From: Myotis daubentonii
Taxonomy: Eukaryota > Chordata > Mammalia > Chiroptera > Vespertilionidae
Length of the DNA: 64,000 bases
NCBI RefSeq assembly: GCF_963259705.1
Contig: NC_081853.1
Span: forward strand, 248,001 to 312,000
Reading direction: 5' to 3'
Positions 1 to 13,300 of the stretch are shown here, one piece after another (position 1 is the first letter of the stretch; the number at the start of each line of letters is the position of its first letter). Position numbers and translations under genes: made by a program. A model generated the notes under the pieces. It saw only the letters and a program-made list of their open reading frames with translations. It made no database searches and was not told the DNA's origin.

Positions 1-3000
1 ATACAACAGTAAATGTAGTAAGAATGTATTTACTTGTACTTGAGGTGTTTCTTACACGTTCTTAATCATTTCTGGGAACTATCATTGTGTATTTTAACAG
101 TTTTACCAAAATTAGACAGTTTGCTTAGAAGAATTTACCGGAATCGTCACCATTTTAACTGATTCACACAAAAAAACGCCAAAGCCAATCCTCCTTAATT
201 GTAAACAGAAACACTATTCTCGTCATTCCAAGGCTTTAGGCACCAATTCTGAGCCCTGTAAGCATGAACTCTTAATATTTCAAAGTACAGTCCCGTGAAA
301 ACGCCACCAGAAGTACCTGGAGATGTAAATATTACCAGTATTTTCGGCATTTCACAGCTTTCCAATGGAAACCTCCGTGATTGAATACTACAGTAAATGT
401 AGTAAGAATCTATTTACGTGTACTTGAGGTGTTTCTTACACGTTCTTAATCATTTCTGGGAACTATCATTGTGTATTTTAACAGATTTACCAAAATTAGA
501 CAGTTTGCTTAGAAGTATTTACCGGAATCGTCACCATTGTAACTGATTCACACAAAAAAACGCCAAAGCCAATCCTCCCTAATTGTAAACCTCAACACTA
601 TTCTCGTCATTCCCAGGCTTTAGACACCAATTCTGAGCCCTGTAAGCATGAAGTCTTAATATTTCAAAGCACAGTCCCGTGAAAACGCCACCGGAAGTAC
701 CCGGAGACGTAAATATTACCAGTATTTGCGTCATTTCACAGCTTTCCCCTGGAAACTTCCGTGATAGAATACGACAGTAAATGTAGTAAGAATGTATTTA
801 CGTGTACTTGAGGTGTTTCTTACACGTTCTTAATCATTTCTGGGAACTATCATTGTGTATTTTAACAGTTTTGCCAAAATTAGACAGTTTGCTTAGAAGT
901 ATTTACCGGAATCATCACCATTTTAACTGATTCACACAAGAAAACGCCAAAGACAATCCTCCTTAATTGTAAACAGAAACACTATTCTCGTCATTCCAAG
1001 GCTTTAGACACCAATTCTGAGCTCTGTAAGCATGAACTCTTAATATTTCAAAGCACAGTCCCGTGAAAACGCCACAGGAAGTACCCGGAGACGTAAATAT
1101 TACAGGTATTTGCGTCATTTCACAGCTTTCCCCTGGAAACGTCCGTGATAGAATACGACAGTAAATGTAGTAAGAATGTATTTACTTGTACTTGAGTTGT
1201 TTCTTACACGTTCTTAACAATTTCTGGGAACTATCATTGTGTATTTTAACAGTTTTACCAAAATTAGACAGTTTGCTTAGAAGAATTTACCGGAATCGTC
1301 ACCATTTTAACTGATTCACACAAAAAAACGCCAAAGCCAATCCTCCTTAATTGTAAACCTCAACACTATTCTCGTCATTCCAAGGCTTTAGACACCAATT
1401 CTGAGCCCTGTAAGCATGAAGTCTTAATATTTCAAAGCACAGTCCCGTGAAAACGCCACCGGAAGTACCCGGAGATGTAAGTATTACAGGTATTTGCGTC
1501 ATTTCACAGCTTTCCCCTGTAAACCTCCGTGATAGAATACGACAGTAAATGTAGTAAGAATGTATTTACTTGTACTTGAGGTGTTTCTTACACGTTCTTA
1601 ATCATTTCTGGGAACTATCATTGTGTATTTTAACAGTTTTACCAAAATTAGACAGTTTGCTTAGAAGTATTTACCGGAATCGTCACCATTTTAACTGATT
1701 CACACAAGAAAACGCCAAAGCCAATCCTCCTTAATTGTAAACAGAAACACTATTCTCGTCATTCCAAGGTTTTAGACACCAATTCTGAGCCCTGTAAGCA
1801 TGAAGTCTTAATATTTCAAAGCACAGTCCCGTGAAAACGCCACCGGAAGTACCCGGAGACGTAAATATTACCAGTATTTGCGTCATTTCACAGCTTTCCC
1901 CTGGAAAACTCAGATATAGAATACAACAGTAAATGTAGTAAGAATGTATTTACTTGTACTTGAGGTGTTTTTACACGTTCTTAATCATTTCTGGGAACTA
2001 TCATTGTGTATTTTAACAGTTTTACCAAAATTAGACAGTTTGCTTAGAAGAATTTACCGGAATCGTCACCATTTTAACTGATTCACACAAAAAAACGCCA
2101 AAGCCAATCCTCCTTAATTGTAAACAGAAACACTATTCTCGTCATTCCAAGGCTTTAGACACCAATTCTGAGCTCTGTAAGCATGAACTCTTAATATTTC
2201 AAAGCACAGTCCCGTGAAAACGCCACCGGAAGTACCCGGAGACGTAAATATTACAGGTATTTGCGTCATTTCACAGCTTTCCCCTGCAAACCTCCGTGAT
2301 AGAATACGACAGTAAATGTAGTAAGAATGTATTTACTTGTACTTGAGGTGTTTCTTACACGTTCTTAATCATTTCTGGGAACTATCATTGTGTATTTTAA
2401 CAGTTTTACCAAAATTAGACAGTTTGCTTAGAAGAATTTACCGGAATCGTCACCATTTTAACTGATTCACACAAAAAAACGCCAAAGCCAATCCTCCTTA
2501 ATTGTAAACAGAAACACTATTCTCGTCATTCCAAGGCTTTAGGCACCAATTCTGAGCCCTGTAAGCATGAACTCTTAATATTTCAAAGTACAGTCCCGTG
2601 AAAACGCCACCAGAAGTACCTGGAGATGTAAATATTACCAGTATTTTCGGCATTTCACAGCTTTCCAATGGAAACCTCCGTGATTGAATACTACAGTAAA
2701 TGTAGTAAGAATCTATTTACGTGTACTTGAGGTGTTTCTTACACGTTCTTAATCATTTCTGGGAACTATCATTGTGTATTTTAACAGATTTACCAAAATT
2801 AGACAGTTTGCTTAGAAGTATTTACCGGAATCGTCACCATTGTAACTGATTCACACAAAAAAACGCCAAAGCCAATCCTCCCTAATTGTAAACCTCAACA
2901 CTATTCTCGTCATTCCCAGGCTTTAGACACCAATTCTGAGCCCTGTAAGCATGAAGTCTTAATATTTCAAAGCACAGTCCCGTGAAAACGCCACCGGAAG

Positions 3001-6000
3001 TACCCGGAGACGTAAATATTACCAGTATTTGCGTCATTTCACAGCTTTCCCCTGGAAACTTCCGTGATAGAATACGACAGTAAATGTAGTAAGAATGTAT
3101 TTACGTGTACTTGAGGTGTTTCTTACACGTTCTTAATCATTTCTGGGAACTATCATTGTGTATTTTAACAGTTTTGCCAAAATTAGACAGTTTGCTTAGA
3201 AGTATTTACCGGAATCATCACCATTTTAACTGATTCACACAAGAAAACGCCAAAGACAATCCTCCTTAATTGTAAACAGAAACACTATTCTCGTCATTCC
3301 AAGGCTTTAGACACCAATTCTGAGCTCTGTAAGCATGAACTCTTAATATTTCAAAGCACAGTCCCGTGAAAACGCCACAGGAAGTACCCGGAGACGTAAA
3401 TATTACAGGTATTTGCGTCATTTCACAGCTTTCCCCTGGAAACGTCCGTGATAGAATACGACAGTAAATGTAGTAAGAATGTATTTACTTGTACTTGAGT
3501 TGTTTCTTACACGTTCTTAACAATTTCTGGGAACTATCATTGTGTACTTTAACAGTTTTACCAAAATTAGACAGTTTGCTTAGAAGAATTTACCGGAATC
3601 GTCACCATTTTAACTGATTCACACAAAAAACCGCCAAAGCCAATCCTCCTTAATTGTAAACCTCAACACTATTCTCGTCATTCCAAGGCTTTAGACACCA
3701 ATTCTGAGCCCTGTATGCATGAAGTCTTAATATTTCAAAGCACAGTCCCGTGAAAACGCCACCGGCAGTACCCGGAGATGTAAGTATTACAGGTATTTGC
3801 GTCATTTCACAGCTTTCCCCTGTAAACCTCCGTGATAGAATACGGCAGTAAATGTAGTAAGAATGTATTTACTTGTACTTGAGGTGTTTCTTACACGTTC
3901 TTAATCATTTCTGGGAACTATCATTGTGTATTTTAACAGTTTTACCAAAATTAGACAGTTTGCTTAGAAGTATTTACCGGAATCGTCACCATTTTAACTG
4001 ATTCACACAAGAAAACGCCAAAGCCAATCCTCCTTAATTGTAAACAGAAACACTATTCTCGTCATTCCAAGGTTTTAGACACCAATTCTGAGCCCTGTAA
4101 GCATGAAGTCTTAATATTTCAAAGCACAGTCCCGTGAAATCGCCACCGGAAGTACCCGGAGACGTAAATATTACCAGTATTTGCGTCATTTCACAGCTTT
4201 CCCCTGGAAAACTCAGATATAGAATACAACAGTAAATGTAGTAAGAATGTATTTACTTGTACTTGAGGTGTTTTTACACGTTCTTAATCATTTCTGGGAA
4301 CTATCATTGTGTATTTTAACAGTTTTACCAAAATTACACAGTTTGCTTAGAAGAATTTACCGGAATCGTCACCATTTTAACTGATTCACACAAAAAAACG
4401 CCAAAGCCAATCCTCCTTAATTGTAAACAGAAACACTATTCTCGTCATTCCAAGGCTTTAGACACCAATTCTGAGCTCTGTAAGCATGAACTCTTAATAT
4501 TTCAAAGCACAGTCCCGTGAAAACGCCACCGGAAGTACCCGGAGACGTAAATATTACAGGTATTTGCGTCATTTCACAGCTTTCCCCTGCAAACCTCCGT
4601 GATAGAATACGACAGTAAATGTAGTAAGAATGTATTTACTTGTACTTGAGGTGTTTCTTACACGTTCTTAATCATTTCTGGGAACTATCATTGTGTATTT
4701 TAACAGTTTTACCAAAATTAGACAGTTTGCTTAGAAGAATTTACCGGAATCGTCACCATTTTAACTGATTCACACAAAAAAACGCCAAAGCCAATCCTCC
4801 TTAATTGTAAACAGAAACACTATTCTCGTCATTCCAAGGCTTTAGGCACCAATTCTGAGCCCTGTAAGCATGAACTCTTAATATTTCAAAGTACAGTCCC
4901 GTGAAAACGCCACCAGAAGTACCTGGAGATGTAAATATTACCAGTATTTTCGGCATTTCACAGCTTTCCAATGGAAACCTCCGTGATTGAATACTACAGT
5001 AAATGTAGTAAGAATCTATTTACGTGTACTTGAGGTGTTTCTTACACGTTCTTAATCATTTCTGGGAACTATCATTGTGTATTTTAACAGATTTACCAAA
5101 ATTAGACAGTTTGCTTAGAAGTATTTACCGGAATCGTCACCATTGTAACTGATTCACACAAAAAAACGCCAAAGCCAATCCTCCCTAATTGTAAACCTCA
5201 ACACTATTCTCGTCATTCCCAGGCTTTAGACACCAATTCTGAGCCCTGTAAGCATGAAGTCTTAATATTTCAAAGCACAGTCCCGTGAAAACGCCACCGG
5301 AAGTACCCGGAGACGTAAATATTACCAGTATTTGCGTCATTTCACAGCTTTCCCCTGGAAACTTCCGTGATAGAATACGACAGTAAATGTAGTAAGAATG
5401 TATTTACGTGTACTTGAGGTGTTTCTTACACGTTCTTAATCATTTCTGGGAACTATCATTGTGTATTTTAACAGTTTTGCCAAAATTAGACAGTTTGCTT
5501 AGAAGTATTTACCGGAATCATCACCATTTTAACTGATTCACACAAGAAAACGCCAAAGACAATCCTCCTTAATTGTAAACAGAAACACTATTCTCGTCAT
5601 TCCAAGGCTTTAGACACCAATTCTGAGCTCTGTAAGCATGAACTCTTAATATTTCAAAGCACAGTCCCGTGAAAACGCCACAGGAAGTACCCGGAGACGT
5701 AAATATTACAGGTATTTGCGTCATTTCACAGCTTTCCCCTGGAAACGTCCGTGATAGAATACGACAGTAAATGTAGTAAGAATGTATTTACTTGTACTTG
5801 AGTTGTTTCTTACACGTTCTTAACAATTTCTGGGAACTATCATTGTGTATTTTAACAGTTTTACCAAAATTAGACAGTTTGCTTAGAAGAATTTACCGGA
5901 ATCGTCACCATTTTAACTGATTCACACAAAAAAACGCCAAAGCCAATCCTCCTTAATTGTAAACCTCAACACTATTCTAGTCATTCCAAGGCTTTAGACA

Positions 6001-7293
6001 CCAATTCTGAGCCCTGTATGCATGAAGTCTTAATATTTCAAAGCACAGTCCCGTGAAAACGCCACCGGCAGTACCCGGAGATGTAAGTATTACAGGTATT
6101 TGCGTCATTTCACAGCTTTCCCCTGTAAACCTCCGTGATAGAATACGACAGTAAATGTAGTAAGAATGTATTTACTTGTACTTGAGGTGTTTCTTACACG
6201 TTCTTAATCATTTCTGGGAACTATCATTGTGTATTTTAACAGTTTTACCAAAATTAGACAGTTTGCTTAGAAGTATTTACCGGAATCGTCACCATTTTAA
6301 CTGATTCACACAAGAAAACGCCAAAGCCAATCCTCCTTAATTGTAAACAGAAACACTATTCTCGTCATTCCAAGGTTTTAGACACCAATTCTGAGCCCTG
6401 TAAGCATGAAGTCTTAATATTTCAAAGCACAGTCCCGTGAAAACGCCACCGGAAGTACCCGGAGACGTAAATATTACCAGTATTTGCGTCATTTCACAGC
6501 TTTCCCCTGGAAAACTCAGATATAGAATACAACAGTAAATGTAGTAAGAATGTATTTACTTGTACTTGAGGTGTTTTTACACGTTCTTAATCATTTCTGG
6601 GAACTATCATTGTGTATTTTAACAGTTTTACCAAAATTACACAGTTTGCTTAGAAGAATTTACCGGAATCGTCACCATTTTAACTGATTCACACAAAAAA
6701 AAGCCAAAGCCAATCCTCCTTAATTGTAAACAGAAACACTATTCTCGTCATTCCAAGGCTTTAGACACCAATTCTGAGCTCTGTAAGCATGAACTCTTAA
6801 TATTTCAAAGCACAGTCCCGTGAAAACGCCACCGGAAGTACCCGGAGACGTAAATATTACAGGTATTTGCGTCATTTCACAGCTTTCCCCTGCAAACCTC
6901 CGTGATAGAATACGACAGTAAATGTAGTAAGAATGTATTTACTTGTACTTGAGGTGTTTCTTACACGTTCTTAATCATTTCTGGGAACTATCATTGTGTA
7001 TTTTAACAGTTTTACCAAAATTAGACAGTTTGCTTAGAAGAATTTACCGGAATCGTCACCATTTTAACTGATTCACACAAAAAAACGCCAAAGCCAATCC
7101 TCCTTAATTGTAAACAGAAACACTATTCTCGTCATTCCAAGGCTTTAGGCACCAATTCTGAGCCCTGTAAGCATGAACTCTTAATATTTCAAAGTACAGT
7201 CCCGTGAAAACGCCACCAGAAGTACCTGGAGATGTAAATATTACCAGTATTTTCGGCATTTCACAGCTTTCCAATGGAAACCTCCGTGATTGA
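1..7293. repeat. HOR block A: three 2303-bp copies after a partial one
   Basis: The window opens with one hybrid monomer (1-384) that starts like U (ATACAAC) but lacks the U deletion and ends like P. Three Q-R-S-T-U-P units follow at 385-2687, 2688-4990 and 4991-7293, each exactly 2303 bp. Copies two and three share variants missing from copy one: CTGTATGCATG and CCGGCAGTACC in S, and AATTACACAG in U. This shows that they are more closely related to each other than to the first copy, as expected from a recent tandem duplication. Confidence 0.9.
385..2687. repeat. Reference six-monomer higher-order repeat, 2303 bp
   Basis: I use this copy as the reference HOR. The monomers are Q 385-768 (ATACTAC start, CAGATTTACC, CATTGTAACT, CTCCCTAATT), R 769-1152 (TTTTGCC, GGAATCATC, AAAGACAATCC, AACGTCCG end), S 1153-1536 (GAGTTGTTTC, TTAACAATTT, GATGTAAGTATT), T 1537-1920 (AGAAGTATTT, AAGGTTTTAG, AAAACTCAGATAT end), U 1921-2303 (ATACAAC start, one-base deletion, GAGCTCTG) and P 2304-2687 (GGCACC, AAAGTACAG, TTTTCGGC, CCAATGG end). 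Five monomers are 384 bp and one is 383 bp. Later copies start at 2688 and 4991. Confidence 0.92.
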
Positions 7294-10200
7294 ATACTAC
7301 AGTAAATGTAGTAAGAATCTATTTACGTGTACTTGAGGTGTTTCTTACACGTTCTTAATCATTTCTGGGAACTATCATTGTGTATTTTAACAGATTTACC
7401 AAAATTAGACAGTTTGCTTAGAAGTATTTACCGGAATCGTCACCATTGTAACTGATTCACACAAAAAAACGCCAAAGCCAATCCTCCTTAATTGTAAACC
7501 TCAACACTATTCTCGTCATTCCAAGGCTTTAGACACCAATTCTGAGCCCTGTATGCATGAAGTCTTAATATTTCAAAGCACAGTCCCGTGAAAACGCCAC
7601 CGGCAGTACCCGGAGATGTAAGTATTACAGGTATTTGCGTCATTTCACAGCTTTCCCCTGTAAACCTCCGTGATTGAATACGACAGTAAATGTAGTAAGA
7701 ATGTATTTACTTGTACTTGAGGTGTTTCTTACACGTTCTTAATCATTTCTGGGAACTATCATTGTGTATTTTAACAGTTTTACCAAAATTAGACAGTTTG
7801 CTTAGAAGTATTTACCGGAATCGTCACCATTTTAACTGATTCACACAAGAAAACGCCAAAGCCAATCCTCCTTAATTGTAAACAGAAACACTATTCTCGT
7901 CATTCCAAGGTTTTAGACACCAATTCTGAGCCCTGTAAGCATGAAGTCTTAATATTTCAAAGCACAGTCCCGTGAAAACGCCACCGGAAGTACCCGGAGA
8001 CGTAAATATTACCAGTATTTGCGTCATTTCACAGCTTTCCCCTGGAAAACTCAGATATAGAATACAACAGTAAATGTAGTAAGAATGTATTTACTTGTAC
8101 TTGAGGTGTTTTTACACGTTCTTAATCATTTCTGGGAACTATCATTGTGTATTTTAACAGTTTTACCAAAATTAGACAGTTTGCTTAGAAGAATTTACCG
8201 GAATCGTCACCATTTTAACTGATTCACACAAAAAAACGCCAAAGCCAATCCTCCTTAATTGTAAACAGAAACACTATTCTCGTCATTCCAAGGCTTTAGA
8301 CACCAATTCTGAGCTCTGTAAGCATGAACTCTTAATATTTCAAAGCACAGTCCCGTGAAAACGCCACCGGAAGTACCCGGAGACGTAAATATTACAGGTA
8401 TTTGCGTCATTTCACAGCTTTCCCCTGCAAACCTCCGTGATAGAATACGACAGTAAATGTAGTAAGAATGTATTTACTTGTACTTGAGGTGTTTCTTACA
8501 CGTTCTTAATCATTTCTGGGAACTATCATTGTGTATTTTAACAGTTTTACCAAAATTAGACAGTTTGCTTAGAAGAATTTACCGGAATCGTCACCATTTT
8601 AACTGATTCACACAAAAAAACGCCAAAGCCAATCCTCCTTAATTGTAAACAGAAACACTATTCTCGTCATTCCAAGGCTTTAGGCACCAATTCTGAGCCC
8701 TGTAAGCATGAACTCTTAATATTTCAAAGTACAGTCCCGTGAAAACGCCACCAGAAGTACCTGGAGATGTAAATATTACCAGTATTTTCGGCATTTCACA
8801 GCTTTCCAATGGAAACCTCCGTGATTGAATACTACAGTAAATGTAGTAAGAATCTATTTACGTGTACTTGAGGTGTTTCTTACACGTTCTTAATCATTTC
8901 TGGGAACTATCATTGTGTATTTTAACAGATTTACCAAAATTAGACAGTTTGCTTAGAAGTATTTACCGGAATCGTCACCATTGTAACTGATTCACACAAA
9001 AAAACGCCAAAGCCAATCCTCCTTAATTGTAAACCTCAACACTATTCTCGTCATTCCAAGGCTTTAGACACCAATTCTGAGCCCTGTATGCATGAAGTCT
9101 TAATATTTCAAAGCACAGTCCCGTGAAAACGCCACCGGCAGTACCCGGAGATGTAAGTATTACAGGTATTTGCGTCATTTCACAGCTTTCCCCTGTAAAC
9201 CTCCGTGATAGAATACGACAGTAAATGTAGTAAGAATGTATTTACTTGTACTTGAGGTGTTTCTTACACGTTCTTAATCATTTCTGGGAACTATCATTGT
9301 GTATTTTAACAGTTTTACCAAAATTAGACAGTTTGCTTAGAAGTATTTACCGGAATCGTCACCATTTTAACTGATTCACACAAGAAAACGCCAAAGCCAA
9401 TCCTCCTTAATTGTAAACAGAAACACTATTCTCGTCATTCCAAGGTTTTAGACACCAATTCTGAGCCCTGTAAGCATGAAGTCTTAATATTTCAAAGCAC
9501 AGTCCCGTGAAAACGCCACCGGAAGTACCCGGAGACGTAAATATTACCAGTATTTGCGTCATTTCACAGCTTTCCCCTGGAAAACTCAGATATAGAATAC
9601 AACAGTAAATGTAGTAAGAATGTATTTACTTGTACTTGAGGTGTTTTTACACGTTCTTAATCATTTCTGGGAACTATCATTGTGTATTTTAACAGTTTTA
9701 CCAAAATTAGACAGTTTGCTTAGAAGAATTTACCGGAATCGTCACCATTTTAACTGATTCACACAAAAAAACGCCAAAGCCAATCCTCCTTAATTGTAAA
9801 CAGAAACACTATTCTCGTCATTCCAAGGCTTTAGACACCAATTCTGAGCTCTGTAAGCATGAACTCTTAATATTTCAAAGCACAGTCCCGTGAAAACGCC
9901 ACCGGAAGTACCCGGAGACGTAAATATTACAGGTATTTGCGTCATTTCACAGCTTTCCCCTGCAAACCTCCGTGATAGAATACGACAGTAAATGTAGTAA
10001 GAATGTATTTACTTGTACTTGAGGTGTTTCTTACACGTTCTTAATCATTTCTGGGAACTATCATTGTGTATTTTAACAGTTTTACCAAAATTAGACAGTT
10101 TGCTTAGAAGAATTTACCGGAATCGTCACCATTTTAACTGATTCACACAAAAAAACGCCAAAGCCAATCCTCCTTAATTGTAAACAGAAACACTATTCTC

Positions 10201-10363
10201 GTCATTCCAAGGTTTTAGGCACCAATTCTGAGCCCTGTAAGCATGAACTCTTAATATTTCAAAGTACAGTCCCGTGAAAACGCCACCAGAAGTACCTGGA
10301 GATGTAAATATTACCAGTATTTTCGGCATTTCACAGCTTTCCAATGGAAACCTCCGTGATTGA
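7294..10363. repeat. Two four-monomer HORs (1535 bp each) carrying a Q/S fusion monomer
   Basis: Units 7294-8828 and 8829-10363 have the order Q/S, T, U, P. The fusion monomer begins as Q (ATACTAC, CAGATTTACC, CATTGTAACT) and ends as S (CTCCTTAATT, CTGTATGCATG, CCGGCAGTACC, GATGTAAGTATT). Compared with the six-mer, 768 bp (two monomer lengths) are missing, with the junction between 7448 and 7488 in the first unit. The second unit carries the same fusion, so the deletion came first and the four-mer was then duplicated. Confidence 0.88.
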
Positions 10364-13300
10364 ATACTACAGTAAATGTAGTAAGAATCTATTTACGTGT
10401 ACTTGAGGTGTTTCTTACACGTTCTTAATCATTTCTGGGAACTATCATTGTGTATTTTAACAGATTTACCAAAATTAGACAGTTTGCTTAGAAGTATTTA
10501 CCGGAATCGTCACCATTGTAACTGATTCACACAAAAAAACGCCAAAGCCAATCCTCCCTAATTGTAAACCTCAACACTATTCTCGTCATTCCCAGGCTTT
10601 AGACACCAATTCTGAGCCCTGTAAGCATGAAGTCTTAATATTTCAAAGCACAGTCCCGTGAAAACGCCACCGGAAGTACCCGGAGACGTAAATATTACCA
10701 GTATTTGCGTCATTTCACAGCTTTCCCCTGGAAACTTCCGTGATAGAATACGACAGTAAATGTAGTAAGAATGTATTTACGTGTACTTGAGGTGTTTCTT
10801 ACACGTTCTTAATCATTTCTGGGAAAAATCATTGTGTATTTTAACAGTTTTGCCAAAATTAGACAGTTTGCTTAGAAGTATTTACCGGAATCATCACCAT
10901 TTTAACTGATTCACACAAGAAAACGCCAAAGACAATCCTCCTTAATTGTAAACAGAAACACTATTCTCGTCATTCCAAGGCTTTAGACACCAATTCTGAG
11001 CTCTGTAAGCATGAACTCTTAATATTTCAAAGCACAGTCCCGTGAAAACGCCACAGGAAGTACCCGGAGACGTAAATATTACAGGTATTTGCTTCATTTC
11101 ACAGCTTTCCCCTGGAAACGTCCGTGATAGAATACGACAGTAAATGTAGTAAGAATGTATTTACTTGTACTTGAGTTGTTTCTTACACGTTCTTAACAAT
11201 TTCTGGGAACTATCATTGTGTATTTTAACAGTTTTACCAAAATTAGACAGTTTGCTTAGAAGAATTTACCGGAATCGTCACCATTTTATCTGATTCACAC
11301 AAAAAAACGCCAAAGCCAATCCTCCTTAATTGTAAACCTCAACACTATTCTCGTCATTCCAAGGCTTTAGACACCAATTCTGAGCCCTGTAAGCATGAAG
11401 TCTTAATATTTCAAAGCACAGTCCCGTGAAAACGCCACCGGAAGTACCCGGAGATGTAAGTATTACAGGTATTTGCGTCATTTCACAGCTTTCCCCTGTA
11501 AACCTCCGTGATAGAATACGACAGTAAATGTAGTAAGAATGTATTTACTTGTACTTGAGGTGTTTCTTACACGTTCTTAATCATTTCTGGGAACTATCAT
11601 TGTGTATTTTAACAGTTTTACCAAAATTAGACAGTTTGCTTAGAAGTATTTACCGGAATCGTCACCATTTTAACTGATTCACACAAGAAAACGCCAAAGC
11701 CAATCCTCCTTAATTGTAAACAGAAACACTATTCTCGTCATTCCAAGGTTTTAGACACCAATTCTGAGCCCTGTAAGCATGAAGTCTTAATATTTCAAAG
11801 CACAGTCCCGTGAAAACGCCACCGGAAGTACCCGGAGACGTAAATATTACCAGTATTTGCGTCATTTCACAGCTTTCCCCTGGAAAACTCAGATATAGAA
11901 TACAACAGTAAATGTAGTAAGAATGTATTTACTTGTACTTGAGGTGTTTTTACACGTTCTTAATCATTTCTGGGAACTATCATTGTGTATTTTAACAGTT
12001 TTACCAAAATTAGACAGTTTGCTTAGAAGGATTTACCGGAATCGTCACCATTTTAACTGATTCACACAAAAAAACGCCAAAGCCAATCCTCCTTAATTGT
12101 AAACAGAAACACTATTCTCGTCATTCCAAGGCTTTAGACACCAATTCTGAGCTCTGTAAGCATGAACTCTTAATATTTCAAAGCACAGTCCCGTGAAAAC
12201 GCCACCGGAAGTACCCGGAGACGTAAATATTACAGGTATTTCCGTCATTTCACAGCTTTCCCCTGCAAACCTCCGTGATAGAATACGACAGTAAATGTAG
12301 TAAGAATGTATTTACTTGTACTTGAGGTGTTTCTTACACGTTCTTAATCATTTCTGGGAACTATCATTGTGTATTTTAACAGTTTTACCAAAATTAGACA
12401 GTTTGCTTAGAAGAATTTACCGGAATCGTCACCATTTTAACTGATTCACACAAAAAAACGCCAAAGCCAATCCTCCTTAATTGTAAACAGAAACACTATT
12501 CTCGTCATTCCAAGGCTTTAGGCACCAATTCTGAGCCCTGTAAGCATGAACTCTTAATATTTCAAAGTACAGTCCCGTGAAAACGCCACCAGAAGTACCT
12601 GGAGATGTAAATATTACCAGTATTTTCGGCATTTCACAGCTTTCCAATGGAAACCTCCGTGATTGAATACTACAGTAAATGTAGTAAGAATCTATTTACG
12701 TGTACTTGAGGTGTTTCTTACACGTTCTTAATCATTTCTGGGAACTATCATTGTGTATTTTAACAGATTTACCAAAATTAGACAGTTTGCTTAGAAGTAT
12801 TTACCGGAATCGTCACCATTGTAACTGATTCACACAAAAAAACGCCAAAGCCAATCCTCCCTAATTGTAAACCTCAACACTATTCTCGTCATTCCCAGGC
12901 TTTAGACACCAATTCTGAGCCCTGTAAGCATGAAGTCTTAATATTTCAAAGCACAGTCCCGTGAAAACGCCACCGGAAGTACCCGGAGACGTAAATATTA
13001 CCAGTATTTGCGTCATTTCACAGCTTTCCCCTGGAAACTTCCGTGATAGAATACGACAGTAAATGTAGTAAGAATGTATTTACGTGTACTTGAGGTGTTT
13101 CTTACACGTTCTTAATCATTTCTGGGAAAAATCATTGTGTATTTTAACAGTTTTGCCAAAATTAGACAGTTTGCTTAGAAGTATTTACCGGAATCATCAC
13201 CATTTTAACTGATTCACACAAGAAAACGCCAAAGACAATCCTCCTTAATTGTAAACAGAAACACTATTCTCGTCATTCCAAGGCTTTAGACACCAATTCT

